Below, piece by piece: positions 14,061 through 23,018 of a DNA stretch of 25,236 nt. The notes beneath the pieces are model-generated. The model searched no databases. It was not told the DNA's origin and saw nothing but the letters and a program-made list of their open reading frames with translations. The DNA is taken from contig JAZRHK010000035.1 in the NCBI GenBank assembly GCA_045644725.1, positions 1 to 25,236 of the forward strand. Direction: 5' to 3'. Both the position numbers and the translations under genes were made by a program. This DNA is from CAAGNP01 sp045644725 (GTDB taxonomy: Bacteria; Bacteroidota; Bacteroidia; Bacteroidales; UBA932). Position 1 is the first letter of the stretch; every line of letters begins with the position of its first letter.

Positions 14061-14840
14061 TTAGTCTTTTAGCTTAGCGCAAAGGAACTCTCTGTTAAGT
14101 CTTGCAATGTGACCAACTGTAACACCTTTAGGGCACTCCATCTGACAAGCCTGGGTATTGGTACAAGCACCAAATCCAAGTTCATCCATTTTAGCCACCA
14201 TCGCTTTAGCCCTTCTAGCACCCTCAATTTTACCCTGAGGAAGAAGTGCCAAAGAACTTACACGTGCTGATACGAATAGCATTGCAGAACCGTTCTTACA
14301 AGTAGCCACGCAAGCACCGCAACCTACACAAGATGCAGCATCCATACTTTCGTCAGCATCTTTCTTAGGAACAGGGATAGCATTTGCGTCCTGAGCACTA
14401 CCAGCATTTACAGAGATGAAACCGCCAGCCTGAAGAATCTGGTCAAATGCGTTTCTGTTCACCACAAGGTCTTTGATGATAGGGAAACCGGCACTTCTCC
14501 AAGGTTCGATAGTGATAGTCTCGCCATCTTTGAACTTGCGCATATGAAGCTGACAGGTAGTGATCTCCTCGTCAGGTCCGTGTGCACGACCGTTGATGTA
14601 TAGTGAACACATACCGCAGATACCCTCTCTACAGTCGTGGTCAAATGCTACAGGTCCAGAACCGTGGCAACCTTTATTAACTGCTACAGGAACATTGCCC
14701 TCTCTGATAAGCTGATCGTTGAGAATATCCATCATCTCAAGGAAAGATGTATCAGGAGAGATGTTCTCAATCTTATAGGTCTCGAAGTGACCTTTTGATT
14801 TTGCGTTTTTCTGACGCCAAACTTTTAAAGTGAAATTCAT
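14061..14840 (-). CDS. frdB: Fumarate reductase/succinate dehydrogenase iron-sulfur subunit
   Basis: The electron-transfer subunit between the membrane quinone site and the flavoprotein. The 259-residue protein has an N-terminal ferredoxin domain with the [2Fe-2S] ligands Cys70, Cys75, Cys78 (CREGICGMC) and Cys96. The C-terminal dicluster domain has CVGCGACVATC (171, 174, 177, 181) and CTNTQACQMECP (226, 232, 236) for the [4Fe-4S] and [3Fe-4S] clusters. All ligands are present. The sequence is of the type used by Bacteroides for fumarate respiration with succinate as end product. It follows frdA by 12 bp. Codon use shows the same high-expression bias as mdh. Confidence 0.95.
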   Translation of the reverse strand: MNFTLKVWRQKNAKSKGHFETYKIENISPDTSFLEMMDILNDQLIREGNVPVAVNKGCHGSGPVAFDHDCREGICGMCSLYINGRAHGPDEEITTCQLHMRKFKDGETITIEPWRSAGFPIIKDLVVNRNAFDQILQAGGFISVNAGSAQDANAIPVPKKDADESMDAASCVGCGACVATCKNGSAMLFVSARVSSLALLPQGKIEGARRAKAMVAKMDELGFGACTNTQACQMECPKGVTVGHIARLNREFLCAKLKD

Positions 14841-14852
14841 ATTAAATCCCCC

Positions 14853-16796
14853 TTAGTCTTTATAGTTACGAGTTGATGGTTTAACAAATTCAAAGTTCAA
14901 TTCTTCCTTGTGAAGTTCAGGTTCTGCATCTGCTTTGTACTCCCATGCACTTACATATGAGAAGTTAGCATCATCACGTTTGGTTTCACCCTCTTCTGTC
15001 TGCATCTCAACTCTGAAGTGACCACCGCAAGACTCCTCTCTGTTGAGAGCGTCACGTGCCATCAAGTCACCGATTTCAAAGTAGTCTGCAAGACGGATAG
15101 CTTTCTCAAGCTCCTGGTTGAACTCTGCGTTTTCACCTGGTACATATACATTTTTCAAGAACTCTTCCTTAAGGGCTTTGATCTCAACAAGAGCCTTCTC
15201 AAGACCTGCTTTCTCACGTGCCATACCTACGTATTCCCACATGATAAGACCAAGTTTCTTATGGTAGTAGTCTACAGGCTGAGTACCTTTAAGGTTAAGG
15301 AAGTAGTTGATTTTCTCCTTAACAGCCTTCTCGGCCTCATCAAATGCAGGGTGAGAAGTATCTGTCTTAGGAACCTGAATCTTAGATGAGAGATAATCAC
15401 CGATAGTGTAAGGAAGGATGAAGTAACCGTCAGCAAGACCCTGCATCAAAGCAGAAGCACCAAGTCTGTTACCACCGTGGTCACTGAAGTTTGCCTCACC
15501 GATAGCATAAAGACCAGGAATAGTGGTCTGAAGGTTATAGTCAACCCAAATACCACCCATTGTGTAGTGGATAGCAGGGTAAATCATCATAGGCTCTTCA
15601 TAAGGGTTAACAGCGGTAATCTTCTCATACATCTGGAATAGGTTACCATAACGTGCTGTAATAACATCCTTACCAAGTCTCTTGATAGCTGTAGAGAAAT
15701 CAAGGAACACTGCAAGACCGGTACCATTTACGCCATAACCTGCGTCACATCTCTCTTTGGCAGCTCTTGAAGCCACATCACGAGGAACAAGGTTACCGAA
15801 TGCAGGGTAACGGCGCTCCAAGTAGTAGTCTCTATCCTCTTCAGGAATCTGAGAAGCTTTTTTGGCTCCTGAACGTAGTGCCATCACGTCATCCATTTTC
15901 TTAGGAACCCAGATACGTCCGTCGTTTCTGAGAGACTCAGACATAAGGGTAAGCTTTGACTGCTGGTCACCGTGTACAGGGATACAGGTAGGGTGAATTT
16001 GTGCAAAACATGGGTTTGCAAAGTAAGCACCTTTCTTGTAACATTGCCATGCAGCAGAACCGTTTGAGTTCATAGCGTTGGTAGATAGGAAGAATACGTT
16101 ACCATAACCGCCGGTAGCAATAACTACAGCGTGGGCACCGTGTCTCTCGATCTCACCTGTTTCAAGATTACGGGCGATAATACCTTTAGCTTCACCATCA
16201 ATCATCACCAAGTCAAGCATTTCATGACGAGGGTAAGATTTTACAGAACCTTTTGCAATCTGACGGTTCAAAGATGCATAGGCACCAAGAAGAAGCTGCT
16301 GGCCGGTTTGTCCGCGGGCATAGAAAGTACGGCTTACCTGTGCACCACCGAATGATCTGTTGTCAAGCAATCCACCGTAATCACGTGCAAAAGGTACACC
16401 TTGAGCGACACATTGGTCAATGATAAGGTTACTTACCTCAGCAAGTCTGTATACGTTGGCCTCTCTACTACGGTAGTCACCACCTTTGATAGTGTCATAG
16501 AAAAGACGGTAAACAGAGTCATTGTCATTTTGATAGTTCTTAGCAGCATTGATACCACCTTGAGCTGCAATAGAGTGCGCACGACGAGGTGAATCGCTGA
16601 TACAGAAGATTTTTACATTGTATCCCAACTCGCCAAGAGAAGCGGCTGCGGAAGCACCACCAAGTCCGGTACCGACAACGATGATTTCAAGCTTGCGCTT
16701 GTTAGCAGGGCTTACTACTTTGATAGCTGCCTTATGCTTAGTCCATTTCTCGGCTAGAGGACCTTCGGGAACTTTAGAAATTAACTTATCGTCCAT
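14853..16796 (-). CDS. frdA: Fumarate reductase/succinate dehydrogenase flavoprotein subunit
   Basis: The catalytic FAD subunit interconverting fumarate and succinate, peripheral on the cytoplasmic face of the inner membrane. The 647-residue protein has the FAD dinucleotide motif VVGTGLGGASAA (40-51), and His74 in RRAHSIAAQGG is the covalent flavin attachment site. PTCIPVHGD, ESLRNDGRIWVP, HYTMGGIWVD and IGEANFSDHGGNRLGASALMQG form the active-site and capping-domain signatures. It has its own promoter immediately upstream. The gene usually found before frdA in Bacteroidetes, for the cytochrome b membrane anchor, is absent: only 54 bp separate frdA from a glycosyltransferase gene. In this metabolic setting the fumarate reductase direction is more likely. 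Confidence 0.96.
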   Translation of the reverse strand: MDDKLISKVPEGPLAEKWTKHKAAIKVVSPANKRKLEIIVVGTGLGGASAAASLGELGYNVKIFCISDSPRRAHSIAAQGGINAAKNYQNDNDSVYRLFYDTIKGGDYRSREANVYRLAEVSNLIIDQCVAQGVPFARDYGGLLDNRSFGGAQVSRTFYARGQTGQQLLLGAYASLNRQIAKGSVKSYPRHEMLDLVMIDGEAKGIIARNLETGEIERHGAHAVVIATGGYGNVFFLSTNAMNSNGSAAWQCYKKGAYFANPCFAQIHPTCIPVHGDQQSKLTLMSESLRNDGRIWVPKKMDDVMALRSGAKKASQIPEEDRDYYLERRYPAFGNLVPRDVASRAAKERCDAGYGVNGTGLAVFLDFSTAIKRLGKDVITARYGNLFQMYEKITAVNPYEEPMMIYPAIHYTMGGIWVDYNLQTTIPGLYAIGEANFSDHGGNRLGASALMQGLADGYFILPYTIGDYLSSKIQVPKTDTSHPAFDEAEKAVKEKINYFLNLKGTQPVDYYHKKLGLIMWEYVGMAREKAGLEKALVEIKALKEEFLKNVYVPGENAEFNQELEKAIRLADYFEIGDLMARDALNREESCGGHFRVEMQTEEGETKRDDANFSYVSAWEYKADAEPELHKEELNFEFVKPSTRNYKD

Positions 16797-16823
16797 AATA
16801 TATCATTGAAATAAAAAACTTTG

Positions 16824-16855
16824 CAATTTTAGTCATTTTCTGAAGAAAAATCAAA
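16824..16855 (-). promoter_or_regulatory. Promoter for frdAB
   Basis: On the minus strand TTTG (16855 to 16852), exactly 20 bp, then TAAAATTG (16831 to 16824), a one-mismatch -7 box, 27 bp before the frdA ATG. The -33 box overlaps the stop codon of the upstream GT2 gene. The same TAAAATTG variant with 20-bp spacing precedes the GT4 gene. Confidence 0.6.
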
Positions 16856-17657
16856 CTTTAGACCATGCTTTTATGTCACCTTTTACTTTTACCGGATGTT
16901 TTATCATATTATGCGCCAAAAAATACAATTTTACAGCCACATATTGCCACCTGCTGAAGTATTTGTCATAGAATTTTCTGAAAGAGCGCTGCACCTTTAT
17001 CTCCCTCTCGAGAGAGTTCCATACCTTTTGGCTGCACCCCCCTCCGAGGTGGTAAACCGAGGTAGGAAGCATACTTATTCTGATTCCATGAGTCCAAAAA
17101 TTGTAAAAAAGATCCAGATCCTCTCCATACATGAAATAGTCCTCACTCCAACGACCTACTTTATGGAAATTTTCTCGGGAAATTATTACCGATGCTCCCT
17201 TGCACCAATATCTCGCCTTGCGGCGTGCCACATTCCACCAGAAGATATCCTTCAGGACAGGAAGGACCATCTTGGCATTTTCTGCAGTGCCATCCCTATT
17301 GACCAGCGGAGTTACATAAACTGCATCAGGATCGGCAAGTACAAGTTTGTAATCCTCATTTGCTCCGGGCCTCAACTCTGTATCAGGATTCAGGAAATGC
17401 AGCACCTCACCATGAGAGTCATCTGCACCCATATTGCATGCTGAGGCAAACCCCATATTGCATCCAATCCGGTGGAAAACAAACCTGCTGTCATCACTGA
17501 AAAGGGTACTGCAGTGATCCATTGATCCATCTGTAGAGGCATTGTCCACCACTATCACCTCATAATCGAGCTCAAGCTCACTTCTGATGCTCAGTAGACA
17601 ATTTTCAAGAAGTTCCCCTGCGTTATAATTGACTATAATTATGGACAATCTGGGCAT
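16851..17657 (-). CDS. Family 2 glycosyltransferase (rhamnosyltransferase-like)
   Basis: A GT-A fold transferase of family GT2, probably adding a sugar to a lipid-linked glycan on the cytoplasmic face. The 268-residue protein starts LSIIIVNYNAGELLENCLLS, continues with VIVVDNASTDGS, the repeated NMG motifs of the GCNMGFASACNMG segment, and FLNPDTEL (the DxD-equivalent 'NPDtel'). The acceptor-side FMYGEDLDLFYNFW follows, with the ED motif near the catalytic base. This arrangement resembles WbbL-type rhamnosyltransferases, but sugar specificity is uncertain. It is last in the GT4-flippase-GT2 cassette, 6 bp after the flippase. Confidence 0.9.
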   Translation of the reverse strand: MPRLSIIIVNYNAGELLENCLLSIRSELELDYEVIVVDNASTDGSMDHCSTLFSDDSRFVFHRIGCNMGFASACNMGADDSHGEVLHFLNPDTELRPGANEDYKLVLADPDAVYVTPLVNRDGTAENAKMVLPVLKDIFWWNVARRKARYWCKGASVIISRENFHKVGRWSEDYFMYGEDLDLFYNFWTHGIRISMLPTSVYHLGGGCSQKVWNSLEREIKVQRSFRKFYDKYFSRWQYVAVKLYFLAHNMIKHPVKVKGDIKAWSKV

Positions 17658-17663
17658 AGGCTG

Positions 17664-19115
17664 CTATTTTCTTCGGATGTGCAATATTTTCATAATCTCC
17701 CCTTTCAGTTCAGAATACTCCTCAGGTTTATAAACCAACTCGTAACAAATAAGAATAAATGCAAACCCTGTTGCCACCTGCACCAGAAGGAGAGGGAGTG
17801 CCCCCAATGGAAACATTCCTACAAAATGGACCCCCAACGACATTGTTGCTGAAATGGTGATAAAAGGTAGGATATCACCTACTTGTCTAAAAATAGGATA
17901 ATCTATCTCTCTGGAGACAAAAGCAGCATGGACAAGCCACGAAAGAAGAGTGCTGGCCACCAAACCCCAAAGGAGTGCCTGAATATCAAAAAATATACCT
18001 AGGGTAACCGGTATCACTGCAAGTGCAGTCTTTATAATTTCAAGAAGAAGGGTAACATTGGATTTGCCGTTTGCATTGAAAACATTTACACTGCCAAGAA
18101 TCAAAGGGAGGAACATTCCTGATATCCCTAAAACCCTCAAATAATCTGCAGCAGGGAGCCACTTGGCACCTATAAGGACCTCTATCATTGCGTCAGCACA
18201 TCCAACAAGCCCCATAACCAGTGTACTGGTGAGAAGGATTGTGAGCCTTACCACCTTGCGGTAGACCCTTAACTGCCTCTGCGCATCATCTCTGATGCTG
18301 CTCATCACCGGATATCCCACCCTTTGGACCACCTGTCCGATATTCGAAGTAACAAGGGTCTTGAACTTCTCTGCACGAGTGAAATAGCCTACGGCAATGG
18401 GATTATACATTTTGCCTATCACCAGCGAGTATATCTCACTCCATATCACACTTATCAACGAGCATGCAAGAAGTCTGCTCCCGAAACCGAACATTTCACG
18501 GAAACTGCTGAACGAAAATATGAGAGATGGTCTCCAGGTGGAAAACACCCACAATAGAAGTGATACCACAGCCTGCTTGGAAAGTTGCTGCACCACCAGG
18601 CTCCACACCCCGCACCCTGCCAATGCCATCCAAATACTCGCCACACCACTTACCAATGAGGCTGCAAGAGAAATTATTGCCTGCGTCCTGAAATCTATTT
18701 TGCGGATAAAATTTACTTTCTGCACTTGGGTGAATGAGATAATCACCACTGACAAAGCCAGTACCCTCAGCAGGATAACCAAACTCCCGTTCTCAAGAAA
18801 TCTGGCAATGGCCGGTGCAGAACAATAAAGGATTGCATATATTATCAGACTGAGTACCAGATTGGTGTAGAAAACAGTGCTTAAATCACCCTCTGTCGCA
18901 TCTTTCTTTCTGATAAGCGCACCACTGAAGCCGCTATCCATCAAAGAACCACCAAGAGAAATGAAAATAGCAATCATACCCACCAGACCGAATTCCTCCG
19001 GAGAGAGAAGTCGTGCCAATATGATGCTGACTACCGCTGTTATACCGGTGCCTACAAAATTGTCGACAAACCCCCAACCTAAACCTTTGGCGGTCTTCTC
19101 TTTCAGCGTACTCAT
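17664..19115 (-). CDS. Polysaccharide flippase (Wzx/WzxC-like, MOP superfamily)
   Basis: An inner-membrane protein expected to flip lipid-linked oligosaccharides to the periplasm. The 483-residue sequence is strongly hydrophobic with about 12-14 membrane segments. It begins LKEKTAKGLGWGFVDNFVGTGITAVVS and LARLLSPEEFGLVGMIAIF, the N-terminal signature of the polysaccharide biosynthesis/WzxC group, and has the cytoplasmic loop with FTRAEKF. Its ATG overlaps the GT4 stop by four bases (ATGA), and GT2 starts 6 bp downstream, so the three act as one translationally coupled unit. It ends in TAG. Substrate (O-antigen, capsule or exopolysaccharide) is unknown. Confidence 0.92.
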   Translation of the reverse strand: MSTLKEKTAKGLGWGFVDNFVGTGITAVVSIILARLLSPEEFGLVGMIAIFISLGGSLMDSGFSGALIRKKDATEGDLSTVFYTNLVLSLIIYAILYCSAPAIARFLENGSLVILLRVLALSVVIISFTQVQKVNFIRKIDFRTQAIISLAASLVSGVASIWMALAGCGVWSLVVQQLSKQAVVSLLLWVFSTWRPSLIFSFSSFREMFGFGSRLLACSLISVIWSEIYSLVIGKMYNPIAVGYFTRAEKFKTLVTSNIGQVVQRVGYPVMSSIRDDAQRQLRVYRKVVRLTILLTSTLVMGLVGCADAMIEVLIGAKWLPAADYLRVLGISGMFLPLILGSVNVFNANGKSNVTLLLEIIKTALAVIPVTLGIFFDIQALLWGLVASTLLSWLVHAAFVSREIDYPIFRQVGDILPFITISATMSLGVHFVGMFPLGALPLLLVQVATGFAFILICYELVYKPEEYSELKGEIMKILHIRRK

Positions 19116-20203
19116 AGGATAGACTTATAGATAGATATCATAGTATCTACATTACCGCTCCACTGATATTTGGAGATAACCCTCTCACGGCCTGCTACTC
19201 CCATTGTGATGATTTTTGAAGGGTCATCAATGAATGTCTGTATCGCCCTGGCTGCTGCTTTATAGTCATATTTAGGAACAATGATGCCTGTAACACCATT
19301 ATCTACCACCTCAGTGAAACCGTCTGCATCTGAGGTCACTACAGGGCAACAGCATGACATAGCCTCTATGGCTGAGACACCGAAACTCTCTGAAAGTGAC
19401 ATATAGCAGGCTACAGAAAATCTGTCAAAAATCTTAGGCAATACATCATTACGGATATATCCGGTAAAAATTACTCTATCAGAAATGCCCAACTCATGAG
19501 CCAGATGTTGCATTTTTCTCTCATCAGGACCTTTACCTACAAGCTCAAGGTAGCAGTTGAGGTTTGGGTTATTGTCACAAACCTCCTTGAAGGCCCTCAG
19601 AAGATACTCTGTACCATATTTGTAAGAAATAGTCTTGACGCTGCCGATAACAAATTTGTCCTTGGGGGCAGGGACACTCCGCTGGAATAGAGAGGTGTCA
19701 ACACCGAAAGGTGTAATCTCCATCTGTTTTCGGGTGTACTTCGAGGTCTCTCTGGCCATTACATGGCTAGTTGACAAAATCTTGTCTGCACGCCTCAAGG
19801 TATATTTGACAATAAATTTGTTTATACGGAACTGCTTAGGGAAAATATATACGTCACTACCCCAAACCGACACTATAAAGGGATGAAATCCAGAAAGTGC
19901 CCCTATCAGAGAGTAGCTTGTAACATAATGGGCATGAAGAATATCCGGTTTCACATCCTTAAGTACTTTCTTAAGATGCCTGACAGCCTGAAAGTGCCTT
20001 TTAAATGCACCCACCAGACCACTACCATCCCTCTTATAACTGAAAAGGTCAAAGAAATAACACTTGATCCCTCTCGAAGAGTAGAAATCATCAAGATAAG
20101 GTTTGATACTATATAACACGACTTCAACCCCTTTATCACTTAAAGAGGAGACCCACCTCTGCGTGTGGACACTCTGTGCATCTGATATTATAAGTACCTT
20201 CAT
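19112..20203 (-). CDS. Family 4 (group 1) glycosyltransferase
   Basis: A GT-B retaining glycosyltransferase. I take the ATG at 20201-20203 (MKVLIISDAQSVHTQRW, 363 residues); the longer frame from a TTG at 20221 would overlap the -7 box. The N-terminal half has ILHAHYVTSYSLIGALSG and VSVWGSDVYIFPK. The C-terminal Glycos_transf_1 domain has TPFGVDTSLF, a GKGPDERKM loop and the donor-binding ESFGVSAIEAMSCCCPVVTS (the E-x7-E motif). It is first of the polysaccharide cassette. Sugar and linkage cannot be inferred. Confidence 0.93.
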   Translation of the reverse strand: MKVLIISDAQSVHTQRWVSSLSDKGVEVVLYSIKPYLDDFYSSRGIKCYFFDLFSYKRDGSGLVGAFKRHFQAVRHLKKVLKDVKPDILHAHYVTSYSLIGALSGFHPFIVSVWGSDVYIFPKQFRINKFIVKYTLRRADKILSTSHVMARETSKYTRKQMEITPFGVDTSLFQRSVPAPKDKFVIGSVKTISYKYGTEYLLRAFKEVCDNNPNLNCYLELVGKGPDERKMQHLAHELGISDRVIFTGYIRNDVLPKIFDRFSVACYMSLSESFGVSAIEAMSCCCPVVTSDADGFTEVVDNGVTGIIVPKYDYKAAARAIQTFIDDPSKIITMGVAGRERVISKYQWSGNVDTMISIYKSIL

Positions 20204-20218
20204 AGCCGTATTAGTTTG

Positions 20219-20249
20219 CAATTTTACTCAAATTTTATCACTTAAACAA
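20219..20249 (-). promoter_or_regulatory. Promoter for the polysaccharide cassette
   Basis: On the minus strand TTG (20249 to 20247), 20 bp, then TAAAATTG (20226 to 20219), 15 bp before the chosen GT4 ATG. It has the same -7 variant and spacing as the frdA promoter. Confidence 0.5.
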
Positions 20250-20258
20250 TGATTTTAC

Positions 20259-20266
20259 TATCTTTA
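20259..20266 (+). promoter_or_regulatory. Probable -7 element for the DUF4251-hexosaminidase operon
   Basis: TATCTTTA matches TAnnTTTG at all but the last base and lies 22 bp before the ATG at 20289. No clear -33 box was seen. Confidence 0.4.
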
Positions 20267-20288
20267 CACAAATTTAAAACCAAAAAAT

Positions 20289-20780
20289 ATGAATAACATT
20301 GGACGTATTGTCACCATTCTCCTCTCTCTATTAGTGGTAACTGTGTCACTTTCTGGACAGGAGATTGACAACAAGAAGAAAATAGATAAAATGCTTGAGA
20401 TGGGATATTATAAAATAGACATTACCAAAATAAGACCTATGGCCCTACCAAGCAGAACCACTATGCGTGAATATGACATCACTGTAAAGGACCATATACT
20501 TACTACCGAACTCCCTTATATAGGCAAGTTTGACAGTGCACCTATGTCACCACAGGAGATAAGGGTGGAGATAGAGAACCAGAAAATTGATTACACTACC
20601 AAATACAACGAAAAGAAAAAAAGGCACGAAGTCAGGTTCCGGGCCAAAGATGACAACTCCCACGATTCGGTCGATTTCTTCCTGGAGATATTCGAAAATG
20701 GTACTTGTGTCATTAGGGTCAGCTTTATCGGAAGGGATCCCATTTCTTATGACGGCGAATTAAAATTTATAGAACAATAG
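20289..20780 (+). CDS. DUF4251 domain-containing secreted protein
   Basis: A 163-residue protein with a signal peptide (MNNIGRIVTILLSLLVVTVSLSG, then Q). The mature part carries the DUF4251 pattern: YYKIDITKIRPM, LPSRTTMREYDITVKDHILTTELPYIGKF (the 'LPY.Gr' signature), a mid-domain of charged strands, and a C-terminal FFLEIFENGTCVIRV...FIGRDPISYDGEL. DUF4251 is known mainly from Bacteroidetes and has no assigned function. It ends in TAG one base before the start of the hexosaminidase gene, so the two are co-transcribed. Its role is unknown; periplasmic localisation is inferred. Confidence 0.85.
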   Translation: MNNIGRIVTILLSLLVVTVSLSGQEIDNKKKIDKMLEMGYYKIDITKIRPMALPSRTTMREYDITVKDHILTTELPYIGKFDSAPMSPQEIRVEIENQKIDYTTKYNEKKKRHEVRFRAKDDNSHDSVDFFLEIFENGTCVIRVSFIGRDPISYDGELKFIEQ

Positions 20781-20781
20781 A

Positions 20782-22989
20782 ATGAAAAAATTTGCGATTA
20801 TTTTAATTTTGGTACTTGGAAACATCTTTTCAGGTATGAGTGAAACCGGATTGAACATTGTTCCCACCCCAAACAAAATAGTGAAAGGAGAGGGAATTTT
20901 TACAGTATGCAGGGGACTCAATATCGTCTCTGCTGATCCAAAGGACTTCTCAGCCATATATCTTCAGGATAAGCTTGAAGCGGTACTCGATTTTCCTGTC
21001 ACAGTAACAAGCGGTGAGGTAGCAGAAAGATTTATCAAATTTGTCAATGACCCCACTATCCCTTACGAGGGCTACAGACTGGAAGTAGGGGTGAAAGGTA
21101 TAGTTATAGCATCGTCAGACAATGGTGGCAAATATTACGGAGTACAGACCCTTCTTCAGCTTTTCCCTGCAGAAATATATTCAGGTGCCAGCCTAAGGCT
21201 CAAGGAGTACCCCATAGAAGCATTGACAATAGAAGATGCTCCACGATTCTCCCATAGAGGATTTATGCTTGACGTATCGAGAACATTCTTCGATATAGAG
21301 TATCTCAGAAGTTATATTGACTGGATGTCTGCTCACAAACTGAACAGACTGCACCTTCACCTTACAGATGACAACGGATGGAGAATTGAGATCAAAAAAT
21401 ACCCTGAGCTTACAAACAAAGGTGCATGGAGAGGTAAGGATGAGCTAATCCCCCCTACATATTTGTCAGGCAACGAGCGTTATGGTGGCTACTATACTCA
21501 GAAAGATATGAAAGAGCTTATCAAATATGCCCAACAGAGGAATATTATGATAATCCCTGAATTTGACCTTCCAGGTCACGCCCTCTCATCTACCAAGGTG
21601 TTCGGAAATGTAACATGCGGTACCACCACTGACACTCCATCTGCTTGTGGTGAATTTGACAATGTATGGTGTGTAGGCAATGAGAACAATTACAAGATCC
21701 TTGAGAATATCATTAAGGAATTGGCCTCAATCTTCCCTTGTCCATATGTAAACATAGGTGGTGATGAGGTGGTTTTTGACTACTGGAGACAATGTCCGGA
21801 CTGTCAGGCTCTGATGAAAAAAGAGGGTTATGAAAAAGTTGAAGAACTCCATGGTCACTTCGTGAGAAGGATGGAGAAAATTATAAACAAGTATGGAAAA
21901 GTGATGATGGGATGGGATGATATCCAGGATTTCGGAGGTCTTAACCCATCATCTACAGTGGTTGCCTGGAGAAGCCAGTCAAAAGGTGTTGAATCCATCA
22001 AGAAAGGCCAACCTACTGTTATGATGGCTGCCCAGTATCTGTATGTGGATATGCAGTATACCCCTGCTGAGAGGGGTCACAGTTGGGCTGCAATTATCCC
22101 TCTTGACAAGATCTACAACTACGAACCTTATCAGGATATGGATCTTACTCCAGAACAGGAGAAACTCCTTATCGGTGTTCAGGCAGGCCTTTGGACAGAA
22201 CTTATGCAGTTCCCTCCTCGTTTCTCTGAATATCAGGTATTTCCCCGTCTGTGCGCACTCGCTGAAATAGGGTGGAGCACCAAAGAGAATAAAAATTATG
22301 ATAATTTCTATTCAAGACTCATAAACAAACACTACGACAGACTTTACTCTATGGGTATAGCATTCAGGGTAGAACCACCAAAGGTGGTTTATGAAGACTC
22401 AGAACTTAAAATAACTCTTCCTTACCCTTCGGCTGTAGTAAGATACACTACAGACGGGACAGAGCCTACTGCCACTTCAAAAGTATATAATGGAACAATT
22501 ATTACCAATACCCCTGAAGATTTCAGATTCAGCACCTTCTTCAGCAGAGATCTTCACAGTATAGCTGTAGCTGCAGAAAATGTGACACTTCACCACTACA
22601 TCACCCCTAAGGTGAAAGTGGAAACAAATATTCCAATTTGGGAGAAAAACAAAATTGAAGACATCACCACATATGATTTCAATAAGAGAGTAAGGACCAA
22701 AGAGAGACTCCAGGCCGGTCAGACACTTACATACATCTTTGATGAGCCTGTGGAGTGCACCACTATCCATGTACCAACAGGATACACCAATATACCATTC
22801 TATGGTGTCAGCAACGGATATGTAGAGTACTCATTCGATGGTGTAAACTTCATCAAAGGTGAAGAGTTCTACAGATATCACGCATATATCAGAAACCCTG
22901 AAAAACCTGTAAAAGCAGTCCGTATCGTCATCACAGACCCTAACGACGGATACTCCTGCAACTTCCAGAATCTTAAGATTGAACGATAA
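20782..22989 (+). CDS. Beta-N-acetylhexosaminidase (GH20)
   Basis: It removes terminal beta-linked GlcNAc or GalNAc from glycans by substrate-assisted catalysis. The 735-residue protein has a signal peptide (about 1-20), a GH20b N-terminal domain (to about 150), and a GH20 barrel beginning FSHRGFMLDVSRTFF (156-170). HLHLTDDNGW (191-200) and the catalytic pair Asp328-Glu329 in NIGGDEVVFDYW are intact. GVQAGLWTEL supplies the Trp-lined pocket. After about residue 530 there is a chitobiase C-terminal-like beta domain (VVRYTTDGTEPTATSKVYNGT), then a discoidin-like segment that probably binds carbohydrate. Secretion suggests use on host or self glycans in the periplasm or at the cell surface. No SusC/SusD genes are adjacent. 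Confidence 0.95.
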   Translation: MKKFAIILILVLGNIFSGMSETGLNIVPTPNKIVKGEGIFTVCRGLNIVSADPKDFSAIYLQDKLEAVLDFPVTVTSGEVAERFIKFVNDPTIPYEGYRLEVGVKGIVIASSDNGGKYYGVQTLLQLFPAEIYSGASLRLKEYPIEALTIEDAPRFSHRGFMLDVSRTFFDIEYLRSYIDWMSAHKLNRLHLHLTDDNGWRIEIKKYPELTNKGAWRGKDELIPPTYLSGNERYGGYYTQKDMKELIKYAQQRNIMIIPEFDLPGHALSSTKVFGNVTCGTTTDTPSACGEFDNVWCVGNENNYKILENIIKELASIFPCPYVNIGGDEVVFDYWRQCPDCQALMKKEGYEKVEELHGHFVRRMEKIINKYGKVMMGWDDIQDFGGLNPSSTVVAWRSQSKGVESIKKGQPTVMMAAQYLYVDMQYTPAERGHSWAAIIPLDKIYNYEPYQDMDLTPEQEKLLIGVQAGLWTELMQFPPRFSEYQVFPRLCALAEIGWSTKENKNYDNFYSRLINKHYDRLYSMGIAFRVEPPKVVYEDSELKITLPYPSAVVRYTTDGTEPTATSKVYNGTIITNTPEDFRFSTFFSRDLHSIAVAAENVTLHHYITPKVKVETNIPIWEKNKIEDITTYDFNKRVRTKERLQAGQTLTYIFDEPVECTTIHVPTGYTNIPFYGVSNGYVEYSFDGVNFIKGEEFYRYHAYIRNPEKPVKAVRIVITDPNDGYSCNFQNLKIER

Positions 22990-23018
22990 AAAAAATGACC
23001 CTCGCGGGTCATTTTTTT
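22989..23018. terminator. Bidirectional terminator between the GH20 gene and the amide hydrolase gene
   Basis: A perfect 13-bp inverted repeat (22989-23001 and 23006-23018) with a TCGC loop. The G+C core GACCC/GGGTC is flanked by seven As and seven Ts, so it works for both converging genes; it overlaps the stop codons of both. Confidence 0.92.

Noticed and set aside
16896..17444. 182-codon open frame on the plus strand opposite the GT2 gene
   Set aside because: It is antisense to a clear GT2 coding sequence and shows no recognisable protein features.
17428..17466. 12-bp direct repeat CCCATATTGCAT in the GT2 gene
   Set aside because: It encodes the two NMG motifs that GT2 enzymes commonly repeat; the protein sequence explains it.
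22373..22389. AACCACC/GGTGGTT hairpin in the hexosaminidase gene near the domain junction
   Set aside because: A 7-bp stem inside a coding region without flanking signals; probably chance.
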